This document shows, piece after piece, positions 27,028-37,185 of a DNA stretch of 64,000 nt. A program made the position numbers and the translations under genes. Source of the DNA: Methylotenera_A aquatica (GTDB lineage: Bacteria; Pseudomonadota; Gammaproteobacteria; Burkholderiales; Methylophilaceae). The stretch is taken from assembly GCA_965601485.1 (NCBI GenBank), contig OZ271846.1, forward strand, positions 1,302,001-1,366,000. Reading direction: 5' to 3'. How positions within the stretch are numbered: the stretch's first letter is position 1; the number at the start of each line of letters is the position of its first letter. The notes below the pieces were generated by a model. The model had not been told where the DNA came from. It ran no database searches and saw only the letters and a program-made list of their open reading frames with translations.

Positions 27028-30000
27028 ACGGCTTCCCTAGAGTGATCTATTTCTGGCATCAAACCTTTGTCATGATGCTTTCTATCAACATGGGTGTTAC
27101 TTAACCATGTAAAGAATAGCGGGATAAATATAGTCGCTACAAAAGTCGCTACTATCATGCCGCCTAATACACCTGTACCCATGCTACGGCGAGCTGCGGC
27201 ACCTGCGCCAGTAGCAATAACCAAAGGCACGATACCAAGTACAAACGCCATTGATGTCATCACAATCGGTCTAAAGCGCATTCTGGCCGCTTCAAGCGCG
27301 GCTTGCGCCACAGGCATGCCTTCTTCCATTTTTTGGCTGGCGAATTCCACAATCAAAATGGCGTTTTTCGCTGCTAAACCCACTAAGGTAATTAATCCAA
27401 TTTGGAAGTAAATATCATTAGGCATACCGCGCATTAACACAGCCAATAAAGCTCCTGCCAACGCAAACGGCACCGCCATAATCACCGCTAAAGGCAGCGC
27501 CCATGTTTCAAATTGCGCGGCTAAAATCAGGAACACCATAACAATAGCAAAGCCGAAAGCAAATATCGCGGCCGAACCTGTACGTTTTTCTTGATAAGCT
27601 TGGCCTGTCCAAGCAATTTGGTAGCCGTCTGGTAAGTTTTCAGCGGCAATTTTTTCTACCATAGCAATGGCATCGCCAGAGCTCACATTAACAGCACCAC
27701 TACCTAATACTTTGGCTGAAAGCAAACCGTTATAACGCTCTAACTGTTCTGCACCTACAATATTGCTGACTTTGCTTAAAGCTGAAAGTGGCACCATTTG
27801 TCCTGTATTTGAACGCACATACACTTTGCCTAAATCTTCCGCTCTCATTCGGTATTCAGCCTCTGCTTGCAATTGCACGCGATACGTACGTCCCGATTTA
27901 TTAAAATCGTTTACGTAAAGCGATCCCATGGTACTTTGCAAGGTGGCGTAAATATCGGCCACAGGTACACCCTGTGAAATCGCTTTTGCTTCATCAACTT
28001 CTACAAATAGCTGCGGCACAGTTGGGCGGAAAAATGAGTTAATGCCGGTTAATTTTGACTCTTTACGCAATGCATCCATAAAGTTACTCACCACCGCAGA
28101 TAAACGCATCGGGTCTGAATCACTGCGGCTTTGTACATACACCTCAAAGCCGCCAGAGCTACCTAAGCCACTAATAGCAGGTGGATTAAATGCAATCGCC
28201 ATACCGTCTGGCTGTTGCGCACCAATTCTAAATAGCTTGGCAACAATACCTTCAGCCGTGGTTTCACGCTCTGACCAATCTTTTAATCGAACAAACACTG
28301 TAGCGGCGCTGGTTTTATTACCTCCACCAATCAAGTCAAAACCATTAACAGCAAATTCATGCGCAACGGCGGGATCTTTGGCAATTTCAGAGCGCACTGC
28401 TTCAGCGGTTTTAGTGGTACGGCCTAAAGTGGCACCGTCTGGCATAATCACCGCAGAAATTACATAACCCTGGTCTTCCGATGGTACAAAGCTAGCTGGT
28501 ACTATCCTTAATAAAACAACAACAATCGCAATAGTGGCACCGAATAATAGCGTGCCAATGATCTTATGGCGCAAGGTTAAATTGACCATTGAGGAATAAA
28601 CATTGGTGAGTTTCTGAAAACCACGATTAAAAGGTTTAAAGAATGCGGATTCCTTATGCACGGATTTTAATAAAATGGCGCACAAGGTAGGCGTTAATGT
28701 TAACGCCACAATTCCTGAAATAACCACAGCAACGGCAACCGTCACAGCAAATTGGCGGTACATTTCACCAGCAATACCACCTAAGAAAGCCACTGGCACA
28801 AATACCGCGCACAATACTAATACAATGGCTACTACAGCACCTGATACTTGCTCCATCGATTTTACCGCCGCTTTAATGGGAGACAGTTTCTCTTCCGAAA
28901 TCAGCCGTTCAACGTTTTCCAGCACCACAATCGCATCATCCACGACAATACCGATTGATAACACCATGGCAAATAAGGTGAGCGTGTTAATAGAGAAACC
29001 AAACATCCACAAACCAGCGAAAGTACCAATTAATGAAATTGGCACAGCAATTAATGGAATTAATGTTGCGCGCCAGCTTTGTAAAAATACAAACACCACC
29101 AGCACCACTAAGAACATCGCCTCAGCCAAGGTGATAACCACTTCTTCAATTGAGGATTTAACAAAGTCACTGGTATCGTAAGGTACTACCCAGTCCACAC
29201 CCTCAGGAAAACGTAATTTAAGCTCAGCCATTTTCTCTTTAATCGCTTGTGCGGTATCCAGCGCATTAGCGCCTGTTTGCAAGTAAATAGGAATACCAAC
29301 GCCTGGCAAACCATCTAACGAGGTGCGAACGTTGTAGCTTTGCGATCCCAACTCAATACGCGCTAAATCTTTTAAATAAAGCACGCCGCGTGGGCCATCG
29401 GCACGAATAATAATATTGCCAAATTCACTGGGGTCAACCAAGCGGCCTTTTGCGGTGACGGTATACACCAATTGTTGCGAGCTAGGGGATGGCTCTTGGC
29501 CTATTTTACCCGCGGCATATTGTGCATTTTGTGATTGAATTGCCGTTACGATATCGGTAGTGGTCACACCCAGTTGCGCCATGCGGTCTGGACGCAACCA
29601 GATACGCATAGAATAATCTTGCGCGCCAAAAATAGTAGCATCACCCACACCTTTAATACGTTTAAGCTCATCAAGTACGTTTAAAGTACCGTAATTGCTT
29701 AAATAAAGCGGGTCATATTTACGTTGTTTATCCGTTAACATAATGACTAACAAAATGTTATTAGAACGTTTTTGCACCACTAAACCAGTACGACGTACCT
29801 CATCTGGCAAGCGCGGCAAAGCAATATTAACGCGATTACTCACGTTAAAGGTGGCCTGATTCACATCGGTGCCCACTTCAAAAGTGGCGGTAATTGTCAA
29901 TGAACCGCTAGAGTCAGCACTTGAGTTGAAATACAGCAAACCTTCTATACCGCTCAATTGCTCTTCAATCGGCGCGGCAACAGTTTTAGATAACGTATCC

Positions 30001-30161
30001 GCACTAGCGCCTGGATAAGTCGCTGTAATCAATACAGTCGGCGGCGCGATTTGTGGATATTGTGCAATTGGCAATTTTAATGCCGCTGCCAAGCCTGCCA
30101 ACACAATAATGATCGATAAAACGCTGGCAAAAATAGGCCGAGTAATAAAAAATTTGGTCAT
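27024..30161 (-). CDS. RND multidrug efflux pump, HAE1 family (AcrB/MexB-like)
   Basis: The 1045-residue protein has twelve membrane spans in the AcrB arrangement and two large periplasmic loops. The proton-relay residues are visible: the Asp-Asp pair in GIVVDDAIVVLENVER and Lys in GLAAKNAILIVEFAS. The start ITRPIFASVLSIIIVLAGL is typical of HAE1 pumps. It works with the adaptor upstream (30201-31424) and the channel downstream. The pump itself is intact, but its adaptor gene carries a stop codon. Confidence 0.96.
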   Translation of the reverse strand: MTKFFITRPIFASVLSIIIVLAGLAAALKLPIAQYPQIAPPTVLITATYPGASADTLSKTVAAPIEEQLSGIEGLLYFNSSADSSGSLTITATFEVGTDVNQATFNVSNRVNIALPRLPDEVRRTGLVVQKRSNNILLVIMLTDKQRKYDPLYLSNYGTLNVLDELKRIKGVGDATIFGAQDYSMRIWLRPDRMAQLGVTTTDIVTAIQSQNAQYAAGKIGQEPSPSSQQLVYTVTAKGRLVDPSEFGNIIIRADGPRGVLYLKDLARIELGSQSYNVRTSLDGLPGVGIPIYLQTGANALDTAQAIKEKMAELKLRFPEGVDWVVPYDTSDFVKSSIEEVVITLAEAMFLVVLVVFVFLQSWRATLIPLIAVPISLIGTFAGLWMFGFSINTLTLFAMVLSIGIVVDDAIVVLENVERLISEEKLSPIKAAVKSMEQVSGAVVAIVLVLCAVFVPVAFLGGIAGEMYRQFAVTVAVAVVISGIVALTLTPTLCAILLKSVHKESAFFKPFNRGFQKLTNVYSSMVNLTLRHKIIGTLLFGATIAIVVVLLRIVPASFVPSEDQGYVISAVIMPDGATLGRTTKTAEAVRSEIAKDPAVAHEFAVNGFDLIGGGNKTSAATVFVRLKDWSERETTAEGIVAKLFRIGAQQPDGMAIAFNPPAISGLGSSGGFEVYVQSRSDSDPMRLSAVVSNFMDALRKESKLTGINSFFRPTVPQLFVEVDEAKAISQGVPVADIYATLQSTMGSLYVNDFNKSGRTYRVQLQAEAEYRMRAEDLGKVYVRSNTGQMVPLSALSKVSNIVGAEQLERYNGLLSAKVLGSGAVNVSSGDAIAMVEKIAAENLPDGYQIAWTGQAYQEKRTGSAAIFAFGFAIVMVFLILAAQFETWALPLAVIMAVPFALAGALLAVLMRGMPNDIYFQIGLITLVGLAAKNAILIVEFASQKMEEGMPVAQAALEAARMRFRPIVMTSMAFVLGIVPLVIATGAGAAARRSMGTGVLGGMIVATFVATIFIPLFFTWLSNTHVDRKHHDKGLMPEIDHSREAV

Positions 30162-30200
30162 GGTTTTATCTTCTTAGATGAGAATATAGGCCAGCTATGC

Positions 30201-31424
30201 TTAAGACTTAACGCTAGGTTTTGCAGTAGACTTAGCCGCTGCTTTTTCTGCTGGTTTTATTTCTGTAGCTGGCACCTCTGGTGGTTGGCCAAAAATTCGT
30301 GGCTCAACAATCACACCTGGACGCACTTTAATTAAATTATCCACAATCACTTTATCGTTTTCATTTAAGCCTTTTAAGATAACCCAATCCTTGCCATGCC
30401 ACTCACCTGCCGTCACAGGCCTAATCGTTGCGACGTTTTCAGAATTAATCAAATATACATATTTTCCTAGATCATTGCTCAGCACAGCTGCTTGTGGCAC
30501 TAAAAATACACCTTCACGCAAACCTGTTGTCACGCGTGCGCGCACAAATTGGCCTGGCAATAATGATTGATCCTCATTGTTAAAAGTAGCGCGCAATTCT
30601 TGTGTGCCGAGTGTTGGGTTGATTTGATTGGCGGTAAAATTTAGCTTACCTTTTTGACCGTACTCGCTATCATCTGGCAATATCAATGTCACTTGACTTA
30701 CTGTGTTTGGATTAACGCGTCCGCCCAAACTCGCCAACTCTGTTTCAGACAAACTAAAACGCACCCAAATTGGTGACAATTGAACTATCGTTGTCAGCAA
30801 ACTAGTATTAGCCGCCACTAAAGCGCCTTCAGAAAACTGAAAGCGCCCGGCAATGCCCGAAATAGGCGCGGTGACTTGCGTATAAGAAAGATTTAATTCC
30901 GCCTCCCTTATGCTAGCCTGCGCTTCCAACATATCAGCCTGCGAGATGCTTACCTCAGAAGCAGCGTTATCGTATTCGCGCTGACTCACTGATTGCGTTG
31001 CCAGCAACTCTTTTAAACGATTCGATTCTCGCGATGTTTGCGTAATGCGCGCACCTTGTCCGACTGCCCTTGCTTTGGCTTGATTTAACGCAATTTGAAA
31101 TGGCTCTGGGTCAATAATAAACAGCACTTGACCTGCCTTAACTGGCTCACCCTCTTCGAACATTTTTTTAAGAATAATACCGCCAACACGCGGTCAAATT
31201 TCAACTTCTTTTGCACCTTCAGTTTGCGCAACCACTTCTATGCTCATTGGTACCGATGCTGGCATAGCATTAATATAACTGACAGGCATAGCAGTTGCGG
31301 GCGGTGCAGCCTCTTCTTTTTTGCCACACGCCGCCAAAGTTGTCGCCACCACTAATGTAACAAGCAGTGCTGATAACGAACTGTTTATTTTTTTAAATCT
31401 AGGCTGCTGCGGTAAGGATTGCAT
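30201..31424 (-). pseudogene. RND efflux periplasmic adaptor (AcrA-like) interrupted by an in-frame TGA
   Basis: From ATG 31424 the frame encodes a lipoprotein signal (lipobox TTLAACG) and the start of an AcrA-like adaptor as far as EGAKEVEI, then TGA at 31196-31194. The same frame continues without a shift as PRVGGIILKKMFEEGEPVKA and a complete adaptor (lipoyl, hairpin RESNRLKELLATQSVSQREY, beta-barrel, membrane-proximal). The stop sits where the family has Arg (VE-[IV]-R-x-RV-x-G), which fits a CGA to TGA change. A restart at ATG 31163 would lack the export signal. The gene is a recent pseudogene, a read-through case or a sequencing error. Confidence 0.88.
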
Positions 31425-31494
31425 GATGATGGCCCTGTAAGGTAAATTTAATCATTATAAATAATGTATTTTTAATATTGTTTGAGTTATATTA

Positions 31495-31518
31495 TATACA
31501 AACAAGAATGTATGTATA
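31495..31518. promoter_or_regulatory. AcrR/TtgR-like operator between the efflux operon and its regulator
   Basis: TATACAAACA (31495-31504), a 4-base spacer, then TGTATGTATA (31509-31518) form a 24-bp inverted repeat with 9 of 10 matching positions. It closely resembles the TACATACATT/AATGTATGTA operator bound by AcrR. It lies between the divergent adaptor gene (start 31424) and TetR gene (start 31628), where autoregulation and pump repression would be exerted. Confidence 0.75.
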
Positions 31519-31627
31519 CTGCTTTTAAGTGAATCGTTGTCAAAAATAGCATTTAAATTGAATGGCGAAAATTAACTTTTAAAATGCAAATATTGAAAAC
31601 ATAGATGAAAGCTGAATGTAATAGATT

Positions 31628-32248
31628 ATGGTTAGAAAAACGAAAGAAGACGCGGAGCTAACAAAGCAACGAATTATCGATGCAGCAAGAGCTGTGTTTT
31701 TAACGCGTGGCGTCAGTCGCTCTACGCTTGAGCATATTGCTACCGAAGCAACAGTGACGCGTGGCGCAGTATATTGGCATTTTAAAAATAAAACCGATAT
31801 TTTTTACGCCCTGCGCGATCGCAATTTTTTACCGCTAATCGACCGCATGTATGACACTCTTGGTGTTCGAAGCGACAATATTGACCCGCTTACCCAAATT
31901 GAAAATAGCTTATGCGATACAATTAATCAACTCAATGAAAACACTGAAATGCGTCAGATTTATGAAATTATGATGATTAAATGTGAGTACGTAGATGAGT
32001 TTGCTACTGTGTTGCAGCAAATTTTAAGCAACTGCTCGAATATTACCGAAAAAATTCAGATGGCTTATGAGCGCGCAATAGAGCAAAACTTGCTAAGTAC
32101 AACACTTCCCCCTCACGCGTTAGCCTTAGATACGCATTTGTTTTTTAGCGGGTTGATGCATATGTGGGTTAAAGATGCAGATGGAAGTCGATTCAGACAT
32201 CAAGCTAAAGCGCTAATTCAATCACACATTAAGTTACGCAGACTGTAA
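31628..32248 (+). CDS. TetR family repressor, AcrR/TtgR-like
   Basis: The 206-residue protein has an N-terminal HTH (about residues 10-57: TKQRIIDAARAVFLTRG, VTRGAVYWHFKNKTDIFYAL) strongly like AcrR/TtgR, and a C-terminal ligand domain. Genes of this type repress the adjacent RND pump and release DNA on binding lipophilic drugs. It is divergent from the adaptor-pump-channel genes and has the operator at 31495-31518 upstream. Confidence 0.92.
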   Translation: MVRKTKEDAELTKQRIIDAARAVFLTRGVSRSTLEHIATEATVTRGAVYWHFKNKTDIFYALRDRNFLPLIDRMYDTLGVRSDNIDPLTQIENSLCDTINQLNENTEMRQIYEIMMIKCEYVDEFATVLQQILSNCSNITEKIQMAYERAIEQNLLSTTLPPHALALDTHLFFSGLMHMWVKDADGSRFRHQAKALIQSHIKLRRL

Positions 32249-32339
32249 CCCAAAAATTAAAATGCCGCGCTATTAATGCGCTTTATGTGCGATTTTAAGG
32301 ATTGCTTAAAACTCAAATACTTAATAACGATTCTATATG

Positions 32340-32666
32340 TTATGTTTGATTTAGTAACCGATCTAAATATTTCAGATATGCCTCAACAAACTCTGCATTG
32401 CTCACGTAATCTTTGAAAGAAACGAAGTTATCATCTACTTAATATTTCAAAATGCCTTTATGACTAACTGGCACAACCCACAAGCCGCCATTATCAGCAC
32501 TCATTATCGTTAATGAAATCCAAAAATTGCGTTTAACTAGTGCATCATCAACCGATTTTGTAGACGAGGCTTCTTTTATATCGGCCACCAGTGAATCCAC
32601 TTCGGCCTGCGAGAAAAAGTTTTTAATGCAGATATACCCATTTTTTAAATTCAGCTTGGATTATCA
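32340..32666 (-). pseudogene. Truncated phytanoyl-CoA dioxygenase (PhyH)-like gene
   Basis: The minus strand reads LKNGYICIKNFFSQAEVDSL in the first part, then NFWISLTIMSADNGGLWVVP, VSHKGILKY, a TAA at 32441-32439, and YVSNAEFVEAYLKYLD before the final stop. The N-terminal GY-x-x-IKNFFS-x-x-EVD and the GGLWVVP-x-SHKG segments fit PhyH Fe(II)/2-oxoglutarate dioxygenases. The central part with the metal-binding HxD is missing and there is an internal stop, so it is dead. Confidence 0.6.
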
Positions 32667-32768
32667 AAAAGTCTCTAAATGTGTGCAAGCAAGCACTTAA
32701 TTGTTTTTATATAAGCTTAGTTGTACTATTATTTGTATTAATTTATCTAAAGCCCATTTGGAGCGCAC

Positions 32769-33128
32769 TTGCAGATACAAACAGGTGAAATCTACGGCAA
32801 ACAAACCGCCACCAAATTAGTGATGTACAACGTATTAAAAGTCACTAAAGCAAAAGGCGCAGCAGATGAAATTGTTACTCTACAAAATATTGATAATCCA
32901 TTGAGTTTATTTGAAACTACCGCTTACAAATTAGCCAGCTCAGGCTATATTCGTATAAGCCAAACTCCGTATATTGATTTGCAAGCTAACACTCCAAAAC
33001 GCCGTAAAGCCGTCAAAAAACCAATTCGCTGTCCACTTACCTTTGATTTTTTAGAAGAGCGCGCTGACAGCGAAAAGCCAAGCCAAGAGCGCTATAACTT
33101 ACAGCCAGATTTTTTTGCAGCTATTTAG
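32769..33128 (+). CDS. Hypothetical protein, unknown family (TTG start)
   Basis: A 119-codon frame starts at TTG 32769 with GGAG at 32759-32762 as a plausible ribosome site. The product starts MQIQTGEIYGKQTATKLVMY, has no signal or membrane segment and has a basic middle (TPKRRKAVKKPIRCP). I do not recognise it. It lies between two pseudogenes, so it may itself be a fragment of a lost gene. Confidence 0.45.
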   Translation: MQIQTGEIYGKQTATKLVMYNVLKVTKAKGAADEIVTLQNIDNPLSLFETTAYKLASSGYIRISQTPYIDLQANTPKRRKAVKKPIRCPLTFDFLEERADSEKPSQERYNLQPDFFAAI

Positions 33129-33148
33129 CGTTGGAAATAAAAATAACG

Positions 33149-33977
33149 CTACTTAGGTAGCCCTTCACACGCCCATTTCCAAGTGCGCAATTCGTAGTTA
33201 GTCTTATAGTTGCTAATCAATTCCGCCATCATTGTATTGGCATAATTATCAAACTACGGTTACTCAAATTTGCTTTGGCATCTACAAAAGCTTGTAATAA
33301 TTCAGGAATTGCTTTTCTGGAGTCTATCATCCCTACAAAACCCAAATAAAAAACCATCTTGCGGAGTACCTAAACGCTCGCGTGCTTCCGTTGTTTCTAT
33401 ACTAATTTGGCTTGTACTGGGTCTGGCAAAAGCCTCGCCCTAGCTGTAAACTTACTATTTTCTTGTTTAATGAACTCATAAATTAATGGATTAACAAATA
33501 GAAACCGATCCTAAGCAGCATTTCTCCAAGCCGTTTCATATATTTTTTGCTCTAGATTTTCTTTCCAAGCAAGACTTTTACTTCTTGGGTAACCATAGTG
33601 AAATACGCTTAAAACCTTACATACGCTTCTTGTGCCAAAGCTTGCGTTATTTTTCAGCAGTGCGCTAAACATCACGTCATAATCAGCTGATGTTCAAATG
33701 AAGACGCCTACATCCACTTCTTGTAGGGATTAATTGATTGAAATAGCTGGTATCTATCTTGCAAACTGTGATTGAGGCTGGTATCGGGGAATATGGGCGA
33801 AAATCTTAAATTTATTGACTCTTGCTTGGCTATACCTTGTCGTAACAATTGTTCATGAGGCGTTTTAGTGACAGTGATTGTGACTTCACTAACTTGCCCA
33901 TTTTCAAGATTTCGCATAAAAAGTGGGAAACAAAGCCTCAATATAATTAGTATGGTGACCAGCGTAAAATGCTTCAA
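33149..33977 (-). pseudogene. Decayed glycosyltransferase-like gene
   Basis: An N-terminal frame (33977-33708, 89 codons) stops, and the minus strand continues in changing frames: YDVMFSALLKNNASFGTRSV, then SVFHYGYPRSKSLAWKENLE, a stop, RFLFVNPLIYEFI, ARLLPDPVQ, ARERLGTPQDG, LGFVGMIDSRKAIPELLQAF and a final TAG at 33151-33149. The RLLPDPV / RLG-P-DG / GFVG-x-ID-x-RK-x-IPELL-x-AF order is that of GT4-type glycosyltransferases. Several stops and frameshifts make it clearly non-functional. Confidence 0.6.
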
Positions 33978-34020
33978 TTAATTGTATTTTCATAATCTAT
34001 TTTCAGTTAATAAATTAGAA

Positions 34021-35373
34021 TTAACGCGGTGGCCCACCCCATAAATCATGACCATCCGCACTGTAAATCTCAACTTCCACAAAATCACCTGGCGTTAAAC
34101 CCTCTGCATCTTCCATATACACAACGCCATCAATCTCTGGCGCATCGGCTTTGGTGCGGCCAATCGCTTCAAAATTGCCTTCTCTATCGCGCACAATTTC
34201 ATCTACTAATACGGTTTGCATAGTACCGATTTTGGCTTTTAGTTTAGCGGCACTTATACGCTCTTGTACTTCCATAAATCTTGCCAAACGTTCTTCTTTT
34301 ACCTCTTGCGGCACGTGGTCTGGCAATTCATTGGCCTTTGCGCCGTCAACCGCTGAATAGGTAAAACAACCTACCCTGTCCAATTGCGCTTCTTCTAAGA
34401 AATCCAACAACATTTTAAAGTCATCTTCGGTTTCACCTGGGAAGCCTGCGATAAAGGTGCTGCGCACAGTAATATCGGTGCAAATTTCACGCCAGGCTTT
34501 AATGCGCACCAAGTTATTTTGGGCATGCGCTGGACGCTTCATGGCTTTTAATACTCTTGGACTAGCATGCTGAAACGGCACATCTAAATATGGCAAAATT
34601 AGACCATCTGCCATTAGTGGGATTACTTCATCCACATGCGGATAGGGGTATACGTAGTGCAAGCGCGTCCAAACTCCGAACTCGCTTAAACTTTGGCAAA
34701 GTTCTGTCATGCGTGTTTTCACTGGGCGACCATTCCAAAAGCCGGTGCGGTATTTAACATCCACTCCGTAAGCACTGGTATCTTGCGAAATCACCAAAAT
34801 CTCAGAAACACCCGCATTCACTAAGTTTTCTGCTTCGTTCATCACTTCACCAATGGGGCGGCTAACTAAATCACCACGCATACTAGGGATAATACAAAAA
34901 CTACAACGGTGATTACAGCCTTCTGAAATTTTAAGATAGGCATAATGATTAGGCGTTAGGCGTATACCTTGTGGCGGAACAAGGTCTATGAATGGTTCAT
35001 GCAATTTAGGTAAATTAGCATGCACATGCGTCATTACTTCTTCTAGTGCGTGCGGTCCGGTGACAGCAAGAACATTAGGATAGGCAGCTTCAACAACGCC
35101 TTTTTTAGCGCCCAAACAGCCAGTGACAATCACTTTGCCATTTTTATTAATAGCTTCACCAATCGCATCTAACGACTCTTGCACTGCACTATCTATAAAA
35201 CCGCAAGTGTTTACCACAACTAAATCAGAGTCTTCATAACTAGCGGAAATTTCATAACCTTCTGCACGCAACTGCGTCAGAATACGCTCGGCATCAGAGC
35301 CTGCTTTGGGGCAACCTAGTGAAACAAAACCCACTTTAGGTTGATTAGATTGGTGAGGTGTAATGGTTTTCAT
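34021..35373 (-). CDS. rimO: Ribosomal protein uS12 methylthiotransferase RimO
   Basis: The 450-residue radical SAM enzyme has an N-terminal MTTase domain with cluster cysteines in VSLGCPKA, VNTCGFID and VTGCLGAKKG, the radical SAM motif CNHRCSFCIIPSMRG and a C-terminal TRAM domain (about 380-450). It adds a methylthio group to an aspartate of ribosomal protein S12. It is a single gene. Confidence 0.96.
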   Translation of the reverse strand: MKTITPHQSNQPKVGFVSLGCPKAGSDAERILTQLRAEGYEISASYEDSDLVVVNTCGFIDSAVQESLDAIGEAINKNGKVIVTGCLGAKKGVVEAAYPNVLAVTGPHALEEVMTHVHANLPKLHEPFIDLVPPQGIRLTPNHYAYLKISEGCNHRCSFCIIPSMRGDLVSRPIGEVMNEAENLVNAGVSEILVISQDTSAYGVDVKYRTGFWNGRPVKTRMTELCQSLSEFGVWTRLHYVYPYPHVDEVIPLMADGLILPYLDVPFQHASPRVLKAMKRPAHAQNNLVRIKAWREICTDITVRSTFIAGFPGETEDDFKMLLDFLEEAQLDRVGCFTYSAVDGAKANELPDHVPQEVKEERLARFMEVQERISAAKLKAKIGTMQTVLVDEIVRDREGNFEAIGRTKADAPEIDGVVYMEDAEGLTPGDFVEVEIYSADGHDLWGGPPR

Positions 35374-35420
35374 AAAAACAATGTCTCTGTTAAAGCTGCC
35401 TTAAAAATTAGAGGGTAGGC

Positions 35421-36320
35421 TTAATCTAAAAAATAGCCAATTATAAAAATGGATGCGACACCGCAAGCGATAAGGCTCAATTGTGAAATGGTTGCGCGCA
35501 ATTCGGTGCGCTTATGTAGGCTAGGAATCAAATCGGCAACCGCTACATAAAGCATACTGGCCGCGGCTAAACCTAAAATCGTAGGCACCCATGTTTGAAC
35601 ATTCGATAAAGCAAAATAGGCAATAAAACCACCGACCGCTGTGGCTAAACTAGAAACCAAATTAAAAATAAAGGCTTGTTTTTTGCTATAGCCAGAATGC
35701 AGCAGAATAAGGAAATCGCCTACTTCTTGCGGAATTTCATGCGCGATAATAGCAATCGCGGTAACGATACCCAGCTTGATATCCACCATAAAGGCTGAGG
35801 CAATCAAAATACCATCGACAAAGTTATGAAAGGTGTCACCTATCATAATCATCATGCCGCTACGGCCACGGTCGTGATTATTGCTGTGGTGTTGCGGATG
35901 CGAATTGATTGAGGGCTGCTTGACAGTTACCACTTTGAATTTAGTGGTTTTTGAATCGGCTGAGCTTAAACTTGTTTGCGGGTCTGGGCATTCTTCGGCC
36001 GTATGAACGGCATGCACTTCGCAATGATCGCCATGGCAATGGCGCCACAGAACCAACTTTTCTAAAGCAAAAAATAATAATATGCCAAATAGCACCGTGG
36101 CAGTCATATGCTTTGGACTTGCCGCTACTTCAATAGCGTGCGGCAGAATCTCTAAGAAAACCGCGCCCAGCATCGCGCCGATGGCATAGCTAATTAGCAT
36201 AGGGATGGCGGCTTTATTAATGTTTAATGCAACCAAGGCCGCGCTTGCCACGCTTAGCACGCCGCCTAGTAAGCTAAATAGCACAATCCAAATTAAAACA
36301 GCGAAATCAGGAATCATCAT
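35421..36320 (-). CDS. ZIP family metal transporter
   Basis: The 299-residue membrane protein has about eight spans. It has histidine-rich metal-binding loops (WRHCHGDHCEVHAVH around residues 91-106 and HPQHHSNNHD around 141-150), the DTFHNFVDGILIASAF motif in TM4 and AHEIPQEVGDFLILL in TM5, which are the ZIP transport-site helices. It imports zinc or another divalent metal. No regulator is adjacent. Confidence 0.92.
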   Translation of the reverse strand: MMIPDFAVLIWIVLFSLLGGVLSVASAALVALNINKAAIPMLISYAIGAMLGAVFLEILPHAIEVAASPKHMTATVLFGILLFFALEKLVLWRHCHGDHCEVHAVHTAEECPDPQTSLSSADSKTTKFKVVTVKQPSINSHPQHHSNNHDRGRSGMMIMIGDTFHNFVDGILIASAFMVDIKLGIVTAIAIIAHEIPQEVGDFLILLHSGYSKKQAFIFNLVSSLATAVGGFIAYFALSNVQTWVPTILGLAAASMLYVAVADLIPSLHKRTELRATISQLSLIACGVASIFIIGYFLD

Positions 36321-36397
36321 TAATAAACGAAATTAACACTTAAGCGCTTGAAGTGACAGGAATAAAAGAGCGTGTGCATTATAAACCAAACTGGCAC

Positions 36398-37183
36398 CTA
36401 AATTAATTTAGGTGCCGTCAGCCATATCATCGTCGCCATGCGACCAGTGACATTGTTGCGGCGAAACGAGAAAAAACGTGTGCTATCGCTTACTGTGCAG
36501 AAATTCTCATGCTGGCCACCGAATACTTGACTCACACCCAAGTTATTTAAACGCTGCGTGGCAATACTGTAGATATTGCATAGCCATTTTCCATTGCCCT
36601 GCGACTGAAAAGCCGATTCTGCTTGTGCATCTTTTGCCACAAATTGCGCTTTAACTTCACTACCCACTTCAAAAGCTGTTGGGCCAATTGCAGGACCTAA
36701 CCAAGCCATTAGATGACCCTCTTTAACATTAGATGAAGTTAATATTTTTGTGATAGTACCTTCAATCACGCCACCACATAAGCTGCGCCAACCTCCATGA
36801 ATACTGCCCACCACGGTGCCCGCGATATCACACAGCAGTATTGTCAAGCAATCCGCTGTCATGGTCACACACACGGTGTTTTGGCGCGTAGTAAAGCTCG
36901 CATCTGCACTGGGTATACAATTTACAACCTCGCAATCGACATCGGCAGCATCTACTACCTCAATACCATGCACTTGATTCAGCCATACTGGCTCAGAAGG
37001 TAGAAATTGACTGAGTAACTGGCGATTATGCGCCACATGCAAAGGGTCATCTTGCACATGGTTTCCTAGATTCAAGCTAGAAAAAGGCCCAGTGCTTACT
37101 CCCCCTTGGCGTGTGGTTTGTAAGCTGTGCACATTGGCAGGCGCTGGCCAATCAGGAATAATAAAATCACTTATTTTAAGCAA
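36398..37183 (-). CDS. pgeF: PgeF/YfiH family (LACC1-like) purine nucleoside phosphorylase/laccase-domain protein
   Basis: The 261-residue protein has the family residues HGIEVVDAADVDCE, MTADCLTILLCD (zinc Cys), SIHGGWRSLCGGVI (His) and AWLGPAIGPTAFEVG, with FFSFRRNNVTGRMATMIWL at the end. Members have multicopper-like or purine nucleoside phosphorylase activity and have been linked to cell-wall quality control. It lies 2 bases after rluD, its normal neighbour. Confidence 0.93.
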   Translation of the reverse strand: MLKISDFIIPDWPAPANVHSLQTTRQGGVSTGPFSSLNLGNHVQDDPLHVAHNRQLLSQFLPSEPVWLNQVHGIEVVDAADVDCEVVNCIPSADASFTTRQNTVCVTMTADCLTILLCDIAGTVVGSIHGGWRSLCGGVIEGTITKILTSSNVKEGHLMAWLGPAIGPTAFEVGSEVKAQFVAKDAQAESAFQSQGNGKWLCNIYSIATQRLNNLGVSQVFGGQHENFCTVSDSTRFFSFRRNNVTGRMATMIWLTAPKLI

Positions 37184-37185
37184 AT

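Noticed and set aside
28675..29181. A 168-codon plus-strand frame opposite the RND pump
   Set aside because: Its Thr/Ala/Ile-rich composition is the mirror of a membrane-protein gene on the other strand; the pump is unquestionable.
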